Below are positions 27,223-37,001 of a stretch of DNA of 64,000 nt, one piece after another. Source of the DNA: an uncultured Flavobacteriales bacterium (lineage in GTDB: Bacteria; Bacteroidota; Bacteroidia; Flavobacteriales_G; Salibacteraceae). The stretch is from contig CALSRJ010000001.1 in the NCBI GenBank assembly GCA_943788725.1, forward strand, positions 556,861 to 620,860, written 5' to 3'. The notes below the pieces were generated by a model, which was given only the letters and a program-made list of their open reading frames with translations, ran no database searches and was not told the origin of the DNA. Position 1 is the stretch's first letter. Each line of letters starts with the position of its first letter. The position numbers and the translations under genes were made by a program.

Positions 27223-28125
27223 ATGCCGCACCTGATCGTCATCGCAGGCCCAACAGCTTCGGGAAAAACGGCTTTATCCATACGCCTAGCGCAGCAATTG
27301 CAAGCAGAGATTTTGAGTGGGGATGCCCGTCAGTTCTACAGAGGGATGGACATCGGCACCGCCAAACCCACGAAAGCAGAGCAAGCACAAGTTCCCCATC
27401 ATTTCATCGATACCCTCGACCCTTCCGATGATTACACCGCAGGGCAATTCGAAAGGGATGCGCTGAAGTTTCTAGAGGATTACTTTACCTCACATGACGT
27501 CGCCATCCTGGTGGGTGGCTCTGGCCTCTATCTCAAAGCGGTAAGCGACGGGTTTGATGACCTTCCTGCTACCCCACCGAAAGTGCGGGCCAAATTCGAA
27601 ACGATGCGCAATGAACAAGGTTTAAGCGCACTGGTGGACCTGTTGAAGAAGCAAGACCCAAGCTACGCAGCCAACGTGGACTTAGAGAACCCCCAACGCG
27701 TGCAGCGCGCCCTTGAAGCAATAGAAACCAGCGGGAAACGCTTTTCAGACATGCGCGCGGCACAAGCAAAGGCCCGCCCCTTTCACGTCCACCGTATATT
27801 ACTCCATCCGGAGCGTCAAGCGTTGTACGAGCGAATCAATGCCCGTGTAGCTGCGATGATCGAAGCTGGATTGGAACAAGAAGTCAGGGGGTTGTACCCG
27901 TTGAAAAGCCTCAACGCCCTACAGACGGTAGGTTATCAAGAATTCTTTGATCACTTTGATGGAAAGTGCACTCGGCAGCAAGCCATCGACAAGATCAAGC
28001 AGCACACACGGAACTATGCCAAGCGCCAATTTACTTGGTTCAAGAAGCAAGACGGGTATAAAAAGTTCACCTTAGAGAAGGAAGATGATGTACTCAGGCA
28101 TCTCCGCGACCAAATGAACGTCTAA
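27223..28125 (+). CDS. miaA: tRNA dimethylallyltransferase
   Basis: VIAGPTASGKTALSIRLAQQL; SGDARQFYRGMDIGTAKPT; VPHHFIDTLDPSDDYTAGQFERDA; QFTWFKKQ. Confidence 0.96.
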   Translation: MPHLIVIAGPTASGKTALSIRLAQQLQAEILSGDARQFYRGMDIGTAKPTKAEQAQVPHHFIDTLDPSDDYTAGQFERDALKFLEDYFTSHDVAILVGGSGLYLKAVSDGFDDLPATPPKVRAKFETMRNEQGLSALVDLLKKQDPSYAANVDLENPQRVQRALEAIETSGKRFSDMRAAQAKARPFHVHRILLHPERQALYERINARVAAMIEAGLEQEVRGLYPLKSLNALQTVGYQEFFDHFDGKCTRQQAIDKIKQHTRNYAKRQFTWFKKQDGYKKFTLEKEDDVLRHLRDQMNV

Positions 28126-28148
28126 CTTTGTGTTGAAACCATTTTACC

Positions 28149-28670
28149 ATGAGAACGCTCCTCGCCCTTTTATTTATTTGTTCCCTCTCTAACCTACAGG
28201 CGCAAGGTTTGACCGAAGAATACCAAGCCTCATGTGAGTGTTGGGTGGTGACGAACCACTACGACGACGGTCAAGTATCTGCCGTGTACCGCGAGAACAC
28301 CAACCGCCAAAAGCATGGTTCCTTAAAACAATTCTCTTCGAATGGGCAATTGTTGAAAGAAGAATTATGGAACAACGGCAAATTAGACGGTATCTCTACC
28401 TCCTACCATCCTGACGGAAGCGTATACCTCGAGGCTTCCTTTGAAAATGGTAAGAAAGTAGGCAAATGGACCTTCATGGATCCAGACGGAAGTCCTTCTC
28501 AAGAGATTGTCTATTCCGGTAAGGGTGCAGATGGCACTTACGCTCATTACTACGCTGGTGTGCGCTACATCGAGCAAGTGATTGAAGGGGGTAAGCTCAT
28601 CGACTCACACATCCTCAACCAAGAGATTTACGACATCGTTCAAGAAGAAGCGGCGGCTACTGAAAAGTAA
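28149..28670 (+). CDS. Secreted MORN-variant repeat protein (YwqK-like)
   Basis: Signal peptide plus repeats NGQLLKEELWNNGKLDGISTSYHPDGSVYLEASFENGKKVGKWTFMDPDG. Confidence 0.8.
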   Translation: MRTLLALLFICSLSNLQAQGLTEEYQASCECWVVTNHYDDGQVSAVYRENTNRQKHGSLKQFSSNGQLLKEELWNNGKLDGISTSYHPDGSVYLEASFENGKKVGKWTFMDPDGSPSQEIVYSGKGADGTYAHYYAGVRYIEQVIEGGKLIDSHILNQEIYDIVQEEAAATEK

Positions 28671-28671
28671 T

Positions 28672-29310
28672 CTAGAAATGATGCTCGATCCGGTACGTGC
28701 CGTTATCGACGTCGACGCTGTGCTCTTCAGGTATAGCCGATCCCGGTAATATCCTTGTCAGCTTGTATTCAATCAGCTGATTTCCGTACACGGAACAAGA
28801 AAACGTCGTATCAAAAAGACCTTCAAACAACCTGCCTTGTTGATAGTCGCAACAACCCTTGCATCCTACGCTGTTTTCGCTAAAACTCAATAATAATTGA
28901 GCGCTGGGCTGGGTAGTGTTGACGAGGTGAAATTCCAACAAGCCCGATTTGTACATGACCAAGTCTTGCTGGTTTTGATCCTTTGTACTCCAAGTATCTG
29001 CATGCACGATTTCCTCGGCTAGCAAATAGCCGTCTTTGCGAACCCTCACGCGAAACGTGGCCGTTGAAACGACGTCAAAAGAAAGTGCATACGCCCCGGA
29101 TGCGTCACAAATAGCAGTGGCTACCTTTTCATACCCCCCCGATACGCTGCCGTATCCGATGGGAGCATAAGACACCTCCACCTCCGCTCCTGCCACCCCT
29201 GCTGCACTGTAAAATTCTGTGACCAAACCACTTACTTCATAACGACTTGGCTTCTTACACCCCACTTGGATGAGCAACACAAGTCCGAGAATGAAAATGA
29301 TGTATCGCAT
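28672..29310 (-). CDS. Lipoprotein with carboxypeptidase-regulatory-like (beta-sandwich) domain
   Basis: MRYIIFILGLVLLIQVGCKK lipobox; SGLVTEFYSAAGVAGAEVEVSY...SGAYALSFDV. Confidence 0.65.
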   Translation of the reverse strand: MRYIIFILGLVLLIQVGCKKPSRYEVSGLVTEFYSAAGVAGAEVEVSYAPIGYGSVSGGYEKVATAICDASGAYALSFDVVSTATFRVRVRKDGYLLAEEIVHADTWSTKDQNQQDLVMYKSGLLEFHLVNTTQPSAQLLLSFSENSVGCKGCCDYQQGRLFEGLFDTTFSCSVYGNQLIEYKLTRILPGSAIPEEHSVDVDNGTYRIEHHF

Positions 29311-29366
29311 GGATATTAAAGGTATACACAATGTGGAAACAATAGAATTAAACATATTTTAGCCGC

Positions 29367-30071
29367 ATGAGTTTTCGCCCTATCCCGTTTGCCATCGCCG
29401 TATGGAGTTTGACGCTATTGAATGCGTGTGGAGGTGGTACCGATACATCTGTTGAAGGAGACGAAATGGCGAACGTTCCTTTCACCCGAGAAGTCAGTAT
29501 CGACACCTGTATGGTCATGATTTCCCAATCGGTGAATTATTGCGATTGGCGTGCTGCCAATAAAGGCATGGAACATCAGCGCAGCGACCATATGATAGCG
29601 TTGCGAGAAGTGTATCACGGCATGCTCGATTCAAACTTGGTCATGAGCCTGAGCGAGGTGTCAGACCTAGAAATGGCTCAAGACTTCGTGCGGTCGGACG
29701 TGCACATGGCTCCTCTCAAGCAAGTCAGTTCTGACGAGACCATCAAGACTATTTTCTTAGACCAGCAATTGGAATACACGGCAGAAACAATGGATACACT
29801 CGTGTTTTACATGAGTTTTAAGACCCTGAACTACGAGCGATGGGAGAAAGCATTCTTGGACGATTACCGCGAAAACCCTGCGCATGAATTTGAAGTCACG
29901 CGCGTATTCCGAGGCATCGACGAACCGAACCATGTACATATGATCTTTCAGGTGAACGACCCGAATTACGTTCAGAAAATGGAGAAGAATAACGCCTTTA
30001 GAATGAAGATGTTAGCCGCTGGAGTGGTCAGCTACCCTGTTACCTATAAGTTCCTTCCCGCCAAGGCTTGA
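29367..30071 (+). CDS. Lipoprotein with two ferredoxin-fold/ABM-like repeats, uncharacterised
   Basis: Signal/lipobox (LLNACGGG); internal similarity between DTCMVMISQSVNYCDWRAA... and DTLVFYMSFKTLNYERWEKAF.... Confidence 0.6.
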   Translation: MSFRPIPFAIAVWSLTLLNACGGGTDTSVEGDEMANVPFTREVSIDTCMVMISQSVNYCDWRAANKGMEHQRSDHMIALREVYHGMLDSNLVMSLSEVSDLEMAQDFVRSDVHMAPLKQVSSDETIKTIFLDQQLEYTAETMDTLVFYMSFKTLNYERWEKAFLDDYRENPAHEFEVTRVFRGIDEPNHVHMIFQVNDPNYVQKMEKNNAFRMKMLAAGVVSYPVTYKFLPAKA

Positions 30072-30150
30072 TCAGCAATCTCCGAGCGAGTTATCCACAT
30101 TCCTTTTCCATTCCGCTGGAGCATATTACTTTTCGCAAAAATTCACCCCA

Positions 30151-30489
30151 ATGACCAACGAGCGTCTGAAGCTGATCAAGGAAATGCTTGAAACGAATCC
30201 TGATGATTCCTTTTTGAAGTATGCAGCTGCCTTGGAATATGAAAAGGATGGCAATCGCAAGCAAGCCATTGCAACGATCCGAGACCTCTTGGCCAACGAC
30301 GCGAACTACTTAGGTGCTTATTACAAGTTAGGACGATTGCTTGAAGAGGAGGGTAAAGAAAAGGAAGCGATTAAGATTTACCGCCAAGGATTGGAGGTAT
30401 CTAAAAAGATAAGTGACCTGAAAACAGAGGGTGAACTTACCGAAGCACTCATGTTGCTCGGCGCTGACGACGACATTACCTGGGCGTAG
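30151..30489 (+). CDS. Tetratricopeptide repeat protein
   Basis: FLKYAAALEYEKDGNRKQAIATIRDLLANDANYLGAYYKLGRLLEEEGKEKEAIKIYRQGLEVS. Confidence 0.8.
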   Translation: MTNERLKLIKEMLETNPDDSFLKYAAALEYEKDGNRKQAIATIRDLLANDANYLGAYYKLGRLLEEEGKEKEAIKIYRQGLEVSKKISDLKTEGELTEALMLLGADDDITWA

Positions 30490-31156
30490 TCTCGGTGCTG
30501 AACAAAAACCTGTTCGGACTGATCAAATTCTCCTTCACAGCGTAAATAATCAAGCCTGCGGTATTGTTGAGGCCCAACTTCGCCATCATGTTCTTGCGAT
30601 GCGTCATGACCGTGTGAAAGCTCAAGTGGAGCTTCTCCGCAATCTGCTTGGTGGTCATCCCTTCAGCGATATGCTGTAAAATCTCTAGTTCGCGCTCACT
30701 GATACTGATCGGCTCGCACGTGTGGATTGGATCCTCTCCTTCGCTGACGTTCAACTTATCCAAGACCTGTCCACAAAAGAATTTCTCCCCTTTCGCACAA
30801 GCCAATACGGAACCGATGATTTCGTCTTTGTCACAATCGTTCATCAAGTGTCCGTTGAGCCCAGCGTGGATCAATCGCTTGGCATCGGTGACGTTGCAGT
30901 CGTGGGAAATACCAATCACACGTATGGAAGGATAGCGCTTCATGATGTCCAAGACCTCGAATACAGAAAAGGTACCCGTGGAGTAGTCAATGACGAGGAC
31001 ATCCGGCGTCTGCTTGGCAATTCCCGCACTCAGCTGCTGCGCGTTGGCGGCTACGCCGATCACATCAATCTCTGGTCGCGTCGATAGGATATTTCTGAAC
31101 CCCTCTAGGATCAGGACACTGGCGTCGGCAAGAAATGTTTTGATGACGGGTTTCAT
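30476..31156 (-). CDS. NarL/FixJ-family response regulator
   Basis: REC domain (DVLVIDYSTG) and LuxR HTH (ISERELEILQHIAEGMTTKQIAEKLHLSFHTVMTHRKNMMAKLGL). Confidence 0.93.
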   Translation of the reverse strand: MKPVIKTFLADASVLILEGFRNILSTRPEIDVIGVAANAQQLSAGIAKQTPDVLVIDYSTGTFSVFEVLDIMKRYPSIRVIGISHDCNVTDAKRLIHAGLNGHLMNDCDKDEIIGSVLACAKGEKFFCGQVLDKLNVSEGEDPIHTCEPISISERELEILQHIAEGMTTKQIAEKLHLSFHTVMTHRKNMMAKLGLNNTAGLIIYAVKENLISPNRFLFSTETTPR

Positions 31157-31203
31157 GGTTGCTCGAAAGTATTAAGAATCATTCTAAACAAGGAGTCGTG
31201 CAC

Positions 31204-32139
31204 TTAGTTTATTTCAACCTCCAATCCCTCTTTGGAGAGGATGACGTCCGAAAAAATGCTTTTGGCCTCGCTGAGGTGCTCATCCAGCTCCGTGTAGCGG
31301 GCAGAATAATGCCCGAGCATCAGTCGCTTCACCCCTGCCCTTTTCGCCACATCCGCGGCCTCCTTTGCGGTTGAGTGGTAGGTTTCTTTGGAGCGCTGCT
31401 GCTCTTTTTCCAAAAAGGTGGATTCATGGTAAAGCAGGTCTGCCCCTTTTACGAATTCCACGGTTGAGTCTAGGGGCAAGGTATCGGTACAGTAGGCGTA
31501 GGATCGCTGGGGAGGAGGTGGCACGGTGTACAGCCGGTGATCAAACGTGGTCCCATCCGTGCGAACTACATCCGACCCTTGTTTCAAGACTGGGATCTCC
31601 TCCACCTTGATTCCTGCGGGACCGCCCTTTTCGGGTAAGTAGCTGAATTCCTTCTCTGTTTCGGTGAATCGAAAGCCGTAGCATTTGATGCGATGCTTGA
31701 GGTTGACCCCTTCTACCTTGACTTGGCTGTCTTCATGGATAGAAATACTCCCCGCCTCAAAGGGTTCGATAGCATGAAAGTGGATAGGATACTGCATTCG
31801 ACCTCCGGAGGCATCCAATTGAAGGTCCAAGATGGCCTTGAGTTGTGGAGGCGCATATATGCTGAGCGGCGCTTTCCTTCCCAATAAGTGGAGGCTGTTC
31901 AGGAGTCCTACCAATCCAAAGTAATGATCTCCGTGCATGTGGGAGATGAAAATTGCCTTGATGCGTTGCATCTTCAAGTTGTACCGCCGCAACTGCATCT
32001 GTGTGCCTTCGCCACAATCGATGAGGTAGTAGTGGTTGTTAACGTTCAGCAGCTGCGCCGTAGGATGTCTTCCATTGGCGGGCAGCGCAGAATTCGAACC
32101 GAGAATAGTAACTGTGAATTTTGTGCTGTACACGCCCAT
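31204..32139 (-). CDS. rnz: Ribonuclease Z
   Basis: LGSNSALPANGRHPTAQLL; YLIDCGEGTQMQLRRYNLKMQRIKAIFISHMHGDHYFGLVGLL; ADLLYHESTFL; LMLGHYSARY. Confidence 0.96.
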   Translation of the reverse strand: MGVYSTKFTVTILGSNSALPANGRHPTAQLLNVNNHYYLIDCGEGTQMQLRRYNLKMQRIKAIFISHMHGDHYFGLVGLLNSLHLLGRKAPLSIYAPPQLKAILDLQLDASGGRMQYPIHFHAIEPFEAGSISIHEDSQVKVEGVNLKHRIKCYGFRFTETEKEFSYLPEKGGPAGIKVEEIPVLKQGSDVVRTDGTTFDHRLYTVPPPPQRSYAYCTDTLPLDSTVEFVKGADLLYHESTFLEKEQQRSKETYHSTAKEAADVAKRAGVKRLMLGHYSARYTELDEHLSEAKSIFSDVILSKEGLEVEIN

Positions 32140-32142
32140 CGA

Positions 32143-32883
32143 TCACTGGACGATAAAACGTACGGACCGGGTGTATTGGCCTTGGTTGATCGAAATAAAG
32201 TACACCCCCGGATCCTTTGAATAGTCGGAAAGTTGAAAAACATGCTGCCCTGCTCGACCTCGGTCTTCTATGTGCGCGACGTTGGTGCCGAGCAATGAAT
32301 AAATATCGAGCGAATAACGGGTTGAACGTGGAAGATCAAAAATCAGTTTGGAAGCGGAGGAAATCGGATTGGGTTCGATGAAGAACTTCAGGTTTTTCAT
32401 CTGCGCTTCACTTAATCCAGTAGCGAAGGCACTGTCCAATGTGATCGTATACCCCGTCAGGTTGTAAGGCAGTATGATGGCTGGCTGCTTGAGGTAAAAC
32501 TCGAATTCCGCTTCAATATCCCACGTTTTGGCGTGGGCTTCATCATCGGTAAATCCGCTCACCTCAATGCATCCATAGGCTCCACCAGGGAATCCGCATG
32601 AAGGAGGGTTGCAGGTATAAGAGAAGCCAGGAGGCAATCCCGTTACATCAGAAAGCACCATGCTATCGATGACCGCAGAAAGCGTAAGATAGGTCGTATC
32701 CGTAGGGACGTTTACCGTCAACACGGAGTTGTATTGCACTCCAACTCTTCCATCGGGAAGGCCTGTAGTCAAATTTGGAGCAAAGAGTGCTGAAATACTT
32801 GAATCAGGAATGCACTGAGAGTAAGCATTGCTGCTCCAAAAAATCAAAACTGAAAAAAGAAATAGGGTAAAACGTTTTCTCAT
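32143..32883 (-). CDS. Secreted protein with T9SS type A sorting domain
   Basis: MRKRFTLFLFSVLIFWSSNAYSQ signal; C-terminal FIEPNPISSASKLIFDLPRSTRYSLDIYSLLGTNV...DPGVYFISINQGQYTRSVRFIVQ. Confidence 0.82.
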   Translation of the reverse strand: MRKRFTLFLFSVLIFWSSNAYSQCIPDSSISALFAPNLTTGLPDGRVGVQYNSVLTVNVPTDTTYLTLSAVIDSMVLSDVTGLPPGFSYTCNPPSCGFPGGAYGCIEVSGFTDDEAHAKTWDIEAEFEFYLKQPAIILPYNLTGYTITLDSAFATGLSEAQMKNLKFFIEPNPISSASKLIFDLPRSTRYSLDIYSLLGTNVAHIEDRGRAGQHVFQLSDYSKDPGVYFISINQGQYTRSVRFIVQ

Positions 32884-32890
32884 ATACATC

Positions 32891-33262
32891 TCAGTCATTG
32901 TCCAAATCGCGGCTCACTTCCTCCATCAACAGAAAATCGATTGCCTCTTGTTCTGTTGGAGTGATGCTAAGAATGGATTCCAATTGAGATATCTGAATGA
33001 GCTTGCTCACCATTTCATTCAGCTTACAAATGACAAAGCTGCCATCGGAGTTCTTACACAAGCGATTGCCCACCAAAATGGCGCTCAATCCAGAAGAATC
33101 GCAATAACGCGCCTTGTGCATGTTGAATACAATGTTGCGCACGCCTTGGGCGTTGAGCTCAACAAATTTGGCCTTCAACTCTGGAGAGATGATGCCGCCT
33201 ACCTTCTCCGCTTCAACGCGAACGATGGTGTATTTATCAAAAGACTCGATCGAAAAATTCAT
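32891..33262 (-). CDS. STAS-domain protein (anti-sigma factor antagonist-like)
   Basis: MNFSIESFDKYTIVRVEAEKVGGIISPELKAKFVELNAQGVRNIVFNMHKARYCDSSGLSAILVGNRL. Confidence 0.88.
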   Translation of the reverse strand: MNFSIESFDKYTIVRVEAEKVGGIISPELKAKFVELNAQGVRNIVFNMHKARYCDSSGLSAILVGNRLCKNSDGSFVICKLNEMVSKLIQISQLESILSITPTEQEAIDFLLMEEVSRDLDND

Positions 33263-33303
33263 ACCGACAAGTTTAGCTGCGTATTCAAACAAATATAGTC
33301 AAA

Positions 33304-34242
33304 TCAAGAGCTGGACTTCGCGCGTCCTGCAAGAAGATAGAGGACGGCCATTCGCACGGCTACTCCGTTCTCCACTTGATCGAGAATGATGCTGTAATCG
33401 CTGTCGGCCAGGTCAGACGTAATCTCCACACCTCGGTTTATGGGGCCTGGGTGCATGATGATCAGGTCCTTCTTCCCAACCTCTTCGAGTAAGGCTCGGT
33501 TCAATCCGTACTGCATACTGTACTCGCGCAGCGTTGGGAAGTACTGTATGTCTTGGCGCTCCAATTGAATCCGAAGCATGTTTGCCACATCGCACCAAGC
33601 GAGTGCTTCTTTCAAATTGAGCATCACCTTCACGCCCAGCTCTTCGATGTGCCGAGGAATCAAGGTGGCTGGTCCACACACCCGCACCTCAGCGCCCAAT
33701 TTCTGAAGGCAGAAGATGTTAGACAGGGCAACGCGCGAGTGCAGGATGTCGCCGACGATCAGGATCTTTCGTCCTTTCAAGTCTCCCAGCTTCTCGCGCA
33801 GCGAATAGGCGTCAAGCAATGCTTGCGTGGGATGCTCATGGGCACCATCTCCCGCATTCACAATGCTGCAATCTACGTGGCGTGCTAAATGCACACAGGC
33901 GCCTGGGTTTGGGTGACGCATGACCACTAGGTCCACCTTCATGGCCAGGATGTTATTTACCGTATCCACAAGGGTCTCCCCTTTCTTGACACTGGAAGAC
34001 GAAGCCGAGAAATTCACAACGTCGGCAGAGAGTCGCTTTTCTGCCAGCTCGAAGGAAAGCTTGGTTCGGGTGGAGTTCTCAAAAAAGATGTTGGCAATCG
34101 TCACGTCGCGGAGCGAAGGCACTTTCTTAATCGGGCGGTTAATGACCTCTTTGAAATTATCGGCTGTCTGGAAGATCTGCTCGATGTCTTCGCGGGTGAT
34201 GTTTTTGATGCCCAATAGGTGCTTGGTGCTCAGTGTGCTCAT
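33304..34242 (-). CDS. pyrB: Aspartate carbamoyltransferase catalytic subunit
   Basis: FFENSTRTKLSFELAEKRL; MRHPNPGACVHLARH; GDGAHEHPTQALLDAYSL; IMHPGPINRGVEI. Confidence 0.96.
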   Translation of the reverse strand: MSTLSTKHLLGIKNITREDIEQIFQTADNFKEVINRPIKKVPSLRDVTIANIFFENSTRTKLSFELAEKRLSADVVNFSASSSSVKKGETLVDTVNNILAMKVDLVVMRHPNPGACVHLARHVDCSIVNAGDGAHEHPTQALLDAYSLREKLGDLKGRKILIVGDILHSRVALSNIFCLQKLGAEVRVCGPATLIPRHIEELGVKVMLNLKEALAWCDVANMLRIQLERQDIQYFPTLREYSMQYGLNRALLEEVGKKDLIIMHPGPINRGVEITSDLADSDYSIILDQVENGVAVRMAVLYLLAGRAKSSS

Positions 34243-34784
34243 TGATCGTCGCTAAATAGGATCACTCTATTGTTAGAATCGTCTTCTGTCCACTCTACTT
34301 TGACGCGTTCGTCGCGCACGACGTCCACAATTTTGCCAGTGTAGTCGGGTTGTACCGGTAGTTCTCTGCTAAATCTCCGATCGATCAGCACCAGCAGCTC
34401 CACGTGTTTTGGCCGACCAAAGTCGAGCAATGCATCTAGACCGCTCCGCACGGTGCGCCCCGTAAAGAGCACGTCATCTATCAAGATGACCTCCTTGCCT
34501 TCGATAGAGAAATCAAGGTCGGTACTCGAAGGCACAAGGACTTCGTCTCTTCTGCGAAAGTCGTCGCGGTAAAAGGTAACGTCGAGCGTGCCGTGTTGGA
34601 TGTCTTGCCCTTTGACCAAGGTCTTCAGCTGGGCCACGATGCGTTTGCCCAGGGCTATGCCTCGAGGTTGTAGGGAAATAAAGGCGAGATTGCTGAAATC
34701 GGTGTGCTGCTCATATACTTCGTATGCGAGTCGATGGAGCGTGTAGTTCAACGCGGTGTGATCGAGCAGCGTTTTATCTTTCAT
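34239..34784 (-). CDS. pyrR: Bifunctional pyr operon regulator / uracil phosphoribosyltransferase
   Basis: FISLQPRGIALGKRI; VILIDDVLFTGRTVRSGLDALLDFGRP. TATATTTG at 34794-34801 places the start at 34784. Confidence 0.94.
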   Translation of the reverse strand: MKDKTLLDHTALNYTLHRLAYEVYEQHTDFSNLAFISLQPRGIALGKRIVAQLKTLVKGQDIQHGTLDVTFYRDDFRRRDEVLVPSSTDLDFSIEGKEVILIDDVLFTGRTVRSGLDALLDFGRPKHVELLVLIDRRFSRELPVQPDYTGKIVDVVRDERVKVEWTEDDSNNRVILFSDDQ

Positions 34785-34817
34785 TCGACGGTGCAAATAT
34801 AGCATGCATTAGGGCAA

Positions 34818-34856
34818 AAAAAATCCCCTCCGACTAGGAAGGGGATCTTTTCTTTA
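34818..34856 (-). terminator. Terminator of rpsA
   Basis: AAAAATCCCCTTCC-like stem (atcccctccgactaggaaggggat) with T-run on the minus strand. Confidence 0.7.
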
Positions 34857-34871
34857 TTTGAAAGAGCTGGC

Positions 34872-37001
34872 TTACTTCTTCTTGCCGTCTTTTTCAGCTT
34901 GCTCCATCTCTTCTTTCAGGTCAGAGAGAACGCCGAGGTCACCGAGGGTTGTCTTCTCTTGTGACTCGTTGATCTTCTTGATCGCCTTGTTGTCTGCTTT
35001 GCCTTTACCAGAAGGCTTACGCTTCTTGTCACCAGCAGGTGCTCCACCTGTTGTCGGTCTGCTGTCCATATCGGCTTCAAACGTCTTGGTGTGGGAAACG
35101 ATGATCTTCTTAGCGTCCTTGTTGAATTCGATGATTTCGAAATCTAGGGTCTCGTCAGCAGCAGCCTTAGATCCGTCCTCTTTTGCAAGGTGACGACTTG
35201 GGGCGAAGCCTTCAACACCGTAAGGCAAGTTCACAACACCGCCCTTATCGTTGCGGGTAGTGATGGTACCTTGGTGAACCGAACCGAGTGTAAACACGGT
35301 CTCGAATACATCCCATGGATTCTCTTCGAGTTGCTTGTGTCCAAGGCTCAGTCGACGGTTTTCTTTGTCGATCTCTAGTACCACTACCTCCATGTCTTCA
35401 CCAGCCTTGGTGAATTCAGATGGGTGGTTGATCTTCTTGCTCCAAGAAAGGTCAGAGATGTGCACCAATCCGTCGATACCTTCTTCCAACTCAACGAATA
35501 CGCCGAAGCTTGAAAGGTTGGTAACGCGACCGGTATGCTTGCTCTCCACTGGGTAGCGCTTCTCGATGTCTGCCCATGGATCTGGAGTAAGTTGACGTGT
35601 ACTGAGTGAAAGTTTGCGCTCTTCACGATCGATCGCGATCACTTTAGCTTCCACTTCATCGCCTACCTTGAAGAATTGATCTGCAGTACGCAAGTGCTGT
35701 GACCAGCTCATCTCAGAAACGTGGATCAAACCTTCTACACCTGGAGCTACTTCAACGAATGCTCCGTAATCGGCAAGAACAACCACTTTTCCTTTGATGA
35801 CATCGTTATCCTTCATCTCGGTATCCAAAGCATCCCATGGATGAGACTCAAGCTGCTTCACACCCAATGCGATACGCTTCTTCTCGTCGTCGAAATCGAG
35901 GATAACCACATTGATGGTTTGGTCTAATTCCACCACTTCTTCTGGGTGGTTGATACGTCCCCAGCTGAGGTCGGTGATGTGGATCAATCCGTCTACACCT
36001 CCCAAGTCGACGAATACGCCATATGAAGTGATGTTCTTGACGGTTCCTTCCAATACCTGACCCTTCTCGAGTTTCTGCATGATCTCAACCTTCTGTTGTT
36101 CGATCTCTGCCTCGATGAGTGCTTTGTGGGAAACGACTACGTTCTTGAATTCTTGGTTGATCTTCACCACCTTGAATTCCATTTTCTTTCCAACGTACTG
36201 ATCGTAATCACGGATCGGCTTAACGTCGATCTGCGAACCTGGAAGGAATGCCTCTAGACCAAATACGTCTACGATCAAACCTCCTTTAGTACGGCACTTT
36301 ACTTGTCCCGTAACGATGGTATCGTGGTCACGGGCATCGTTTACACGCTCCCATGCGCGCGTCATACGCGCCTTCTTATGTGAAAGCACCAATTGGCCTT
36401 CCGCATCTTCGGTCTTTTCTACATACACCTCAACAGCATCACCTGGCTTGAGGTCTGGATTATGTCTGAATTCACCTGTTGGGATTACACCTTCGCTCTT
36501 GTAGCCGATGTTCACAACAACTTCACGCTTGGTCATCGATACAACCGTACCGTCCAAGACTTCGTGCTCTGTAATAGAAGTAAGGGTCTCATCGTACTCC
36601 TTCTCCATCACTACGCGCTCATCGTCAGAATAGACTTCTGTCTTCTTGTTCAACTTTGTCCAATCAAAGGCATTGCGTTGCGCTTCGAGCTCGGTCAAAC
36701 GCTCCTCACGGGTCTGCTTCACAACCGGCTCCTTTTCTGGAGTGGCCTCAGGCTTTGCCGACTCTTCAGTAGCAACCTCTGCAGGAGTTTCCTCCGCCTT
36801 TGGAGCTACTTTCTTACGAGCACGAGCAGGCTTCTTGTCAGTAGGTTCAGCAGTAACTGCTTCCACCTCAGCTGGCGCCTCTTCCTTGGTCTCTTCTTTT
36901 TTCGTGGTCTTCTTGGCGGCTGGTTTCTTTTCAGCTTTGGGGGCTGCAGCTTTCGCCTTTGGTGCTGCTTTTTTTGCAGCTGCTTCTTTCTTCTCTGCCA
37001 T
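34872..37001 (-). CDS. rpsA: 30S ribosomal protein S1 with long Lys/Ala/Glu/Pro-rich N-terminal extension
   Basis: Multiple S1 repeats (GKVVVLADYGAFVEVAPGVEGLIHVSEMSW; GRVTNLSSFGVFVELEEGIDGLVHISDLSW). Start MAEKKEAAAKKAAPKAK at 37001. Confidence 0.95.
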   Translation of the reverse strand: MAEKKEAAAKKAAPKAKAAAPKAEKKPAAKKTTKKEETKEEAPAEVEAVTAEPTDKKPARARKKVAPKAEETPAEVATEESAKPEATPEKEPVVKQTREERLTELEAQRNAFDWTKLNKKTEVYSDDERVVMEKEYDETLTSITEHEVLDGTVVSMTKREVVVNIGYKSEGVIPTGEFRHNPDLKPGDAVEVYVEKTEDAEGQLVLSHKKARMTRAWERVNDARDHDTIVTGQVKCRTKGGLIVDVFGLEAFLPGSQIDVKPIRDYDQYVGKKMEFKVVKINQEFKNVVVSHKALIEAEIEQQKVEIMQKLEKGQVLEGTVKNITSYGVFVDLGGVDGLIHITDLSWGRINHPEEVVELDQTINVVILDFDDEKKRIALGVKQLESHPWDALDTEMKDNDVIKGKVVVLADYGAFVEVAPGVEGLIHVSEMSWSQHLRTADQFFKVGDEVEAKVIAIDREERKLSLSTRQLTPDPWADIEKRYPVESKHTGRVTNLSSFGVFVELEEGIDGLVHISDLSWSKKINHPSEFTKAGEDMEVVVLEIDKENRRLSLGHKQLEENPWDVFETVFTLGSVHQGTITTRNDKGGVVNLPYGVEGFAPSRHLAKEDGSKAAADETLDFEIIEFNKDAKKIIVSHTKTFEADMDSRPTTGGAPAGDKKRKPSGKGKADNKAIKKINESQEKTTLGDLGVLSDLKEEMEQAEKDGKKK

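Noticed and set aside
28149-28670. MORN-variant protein as a toxin-antitoxin 'YwqK antitoxin'
   Set aside because: It has a signal peptide and no partner toxin; the antitoxin label for this family is weakly founded.
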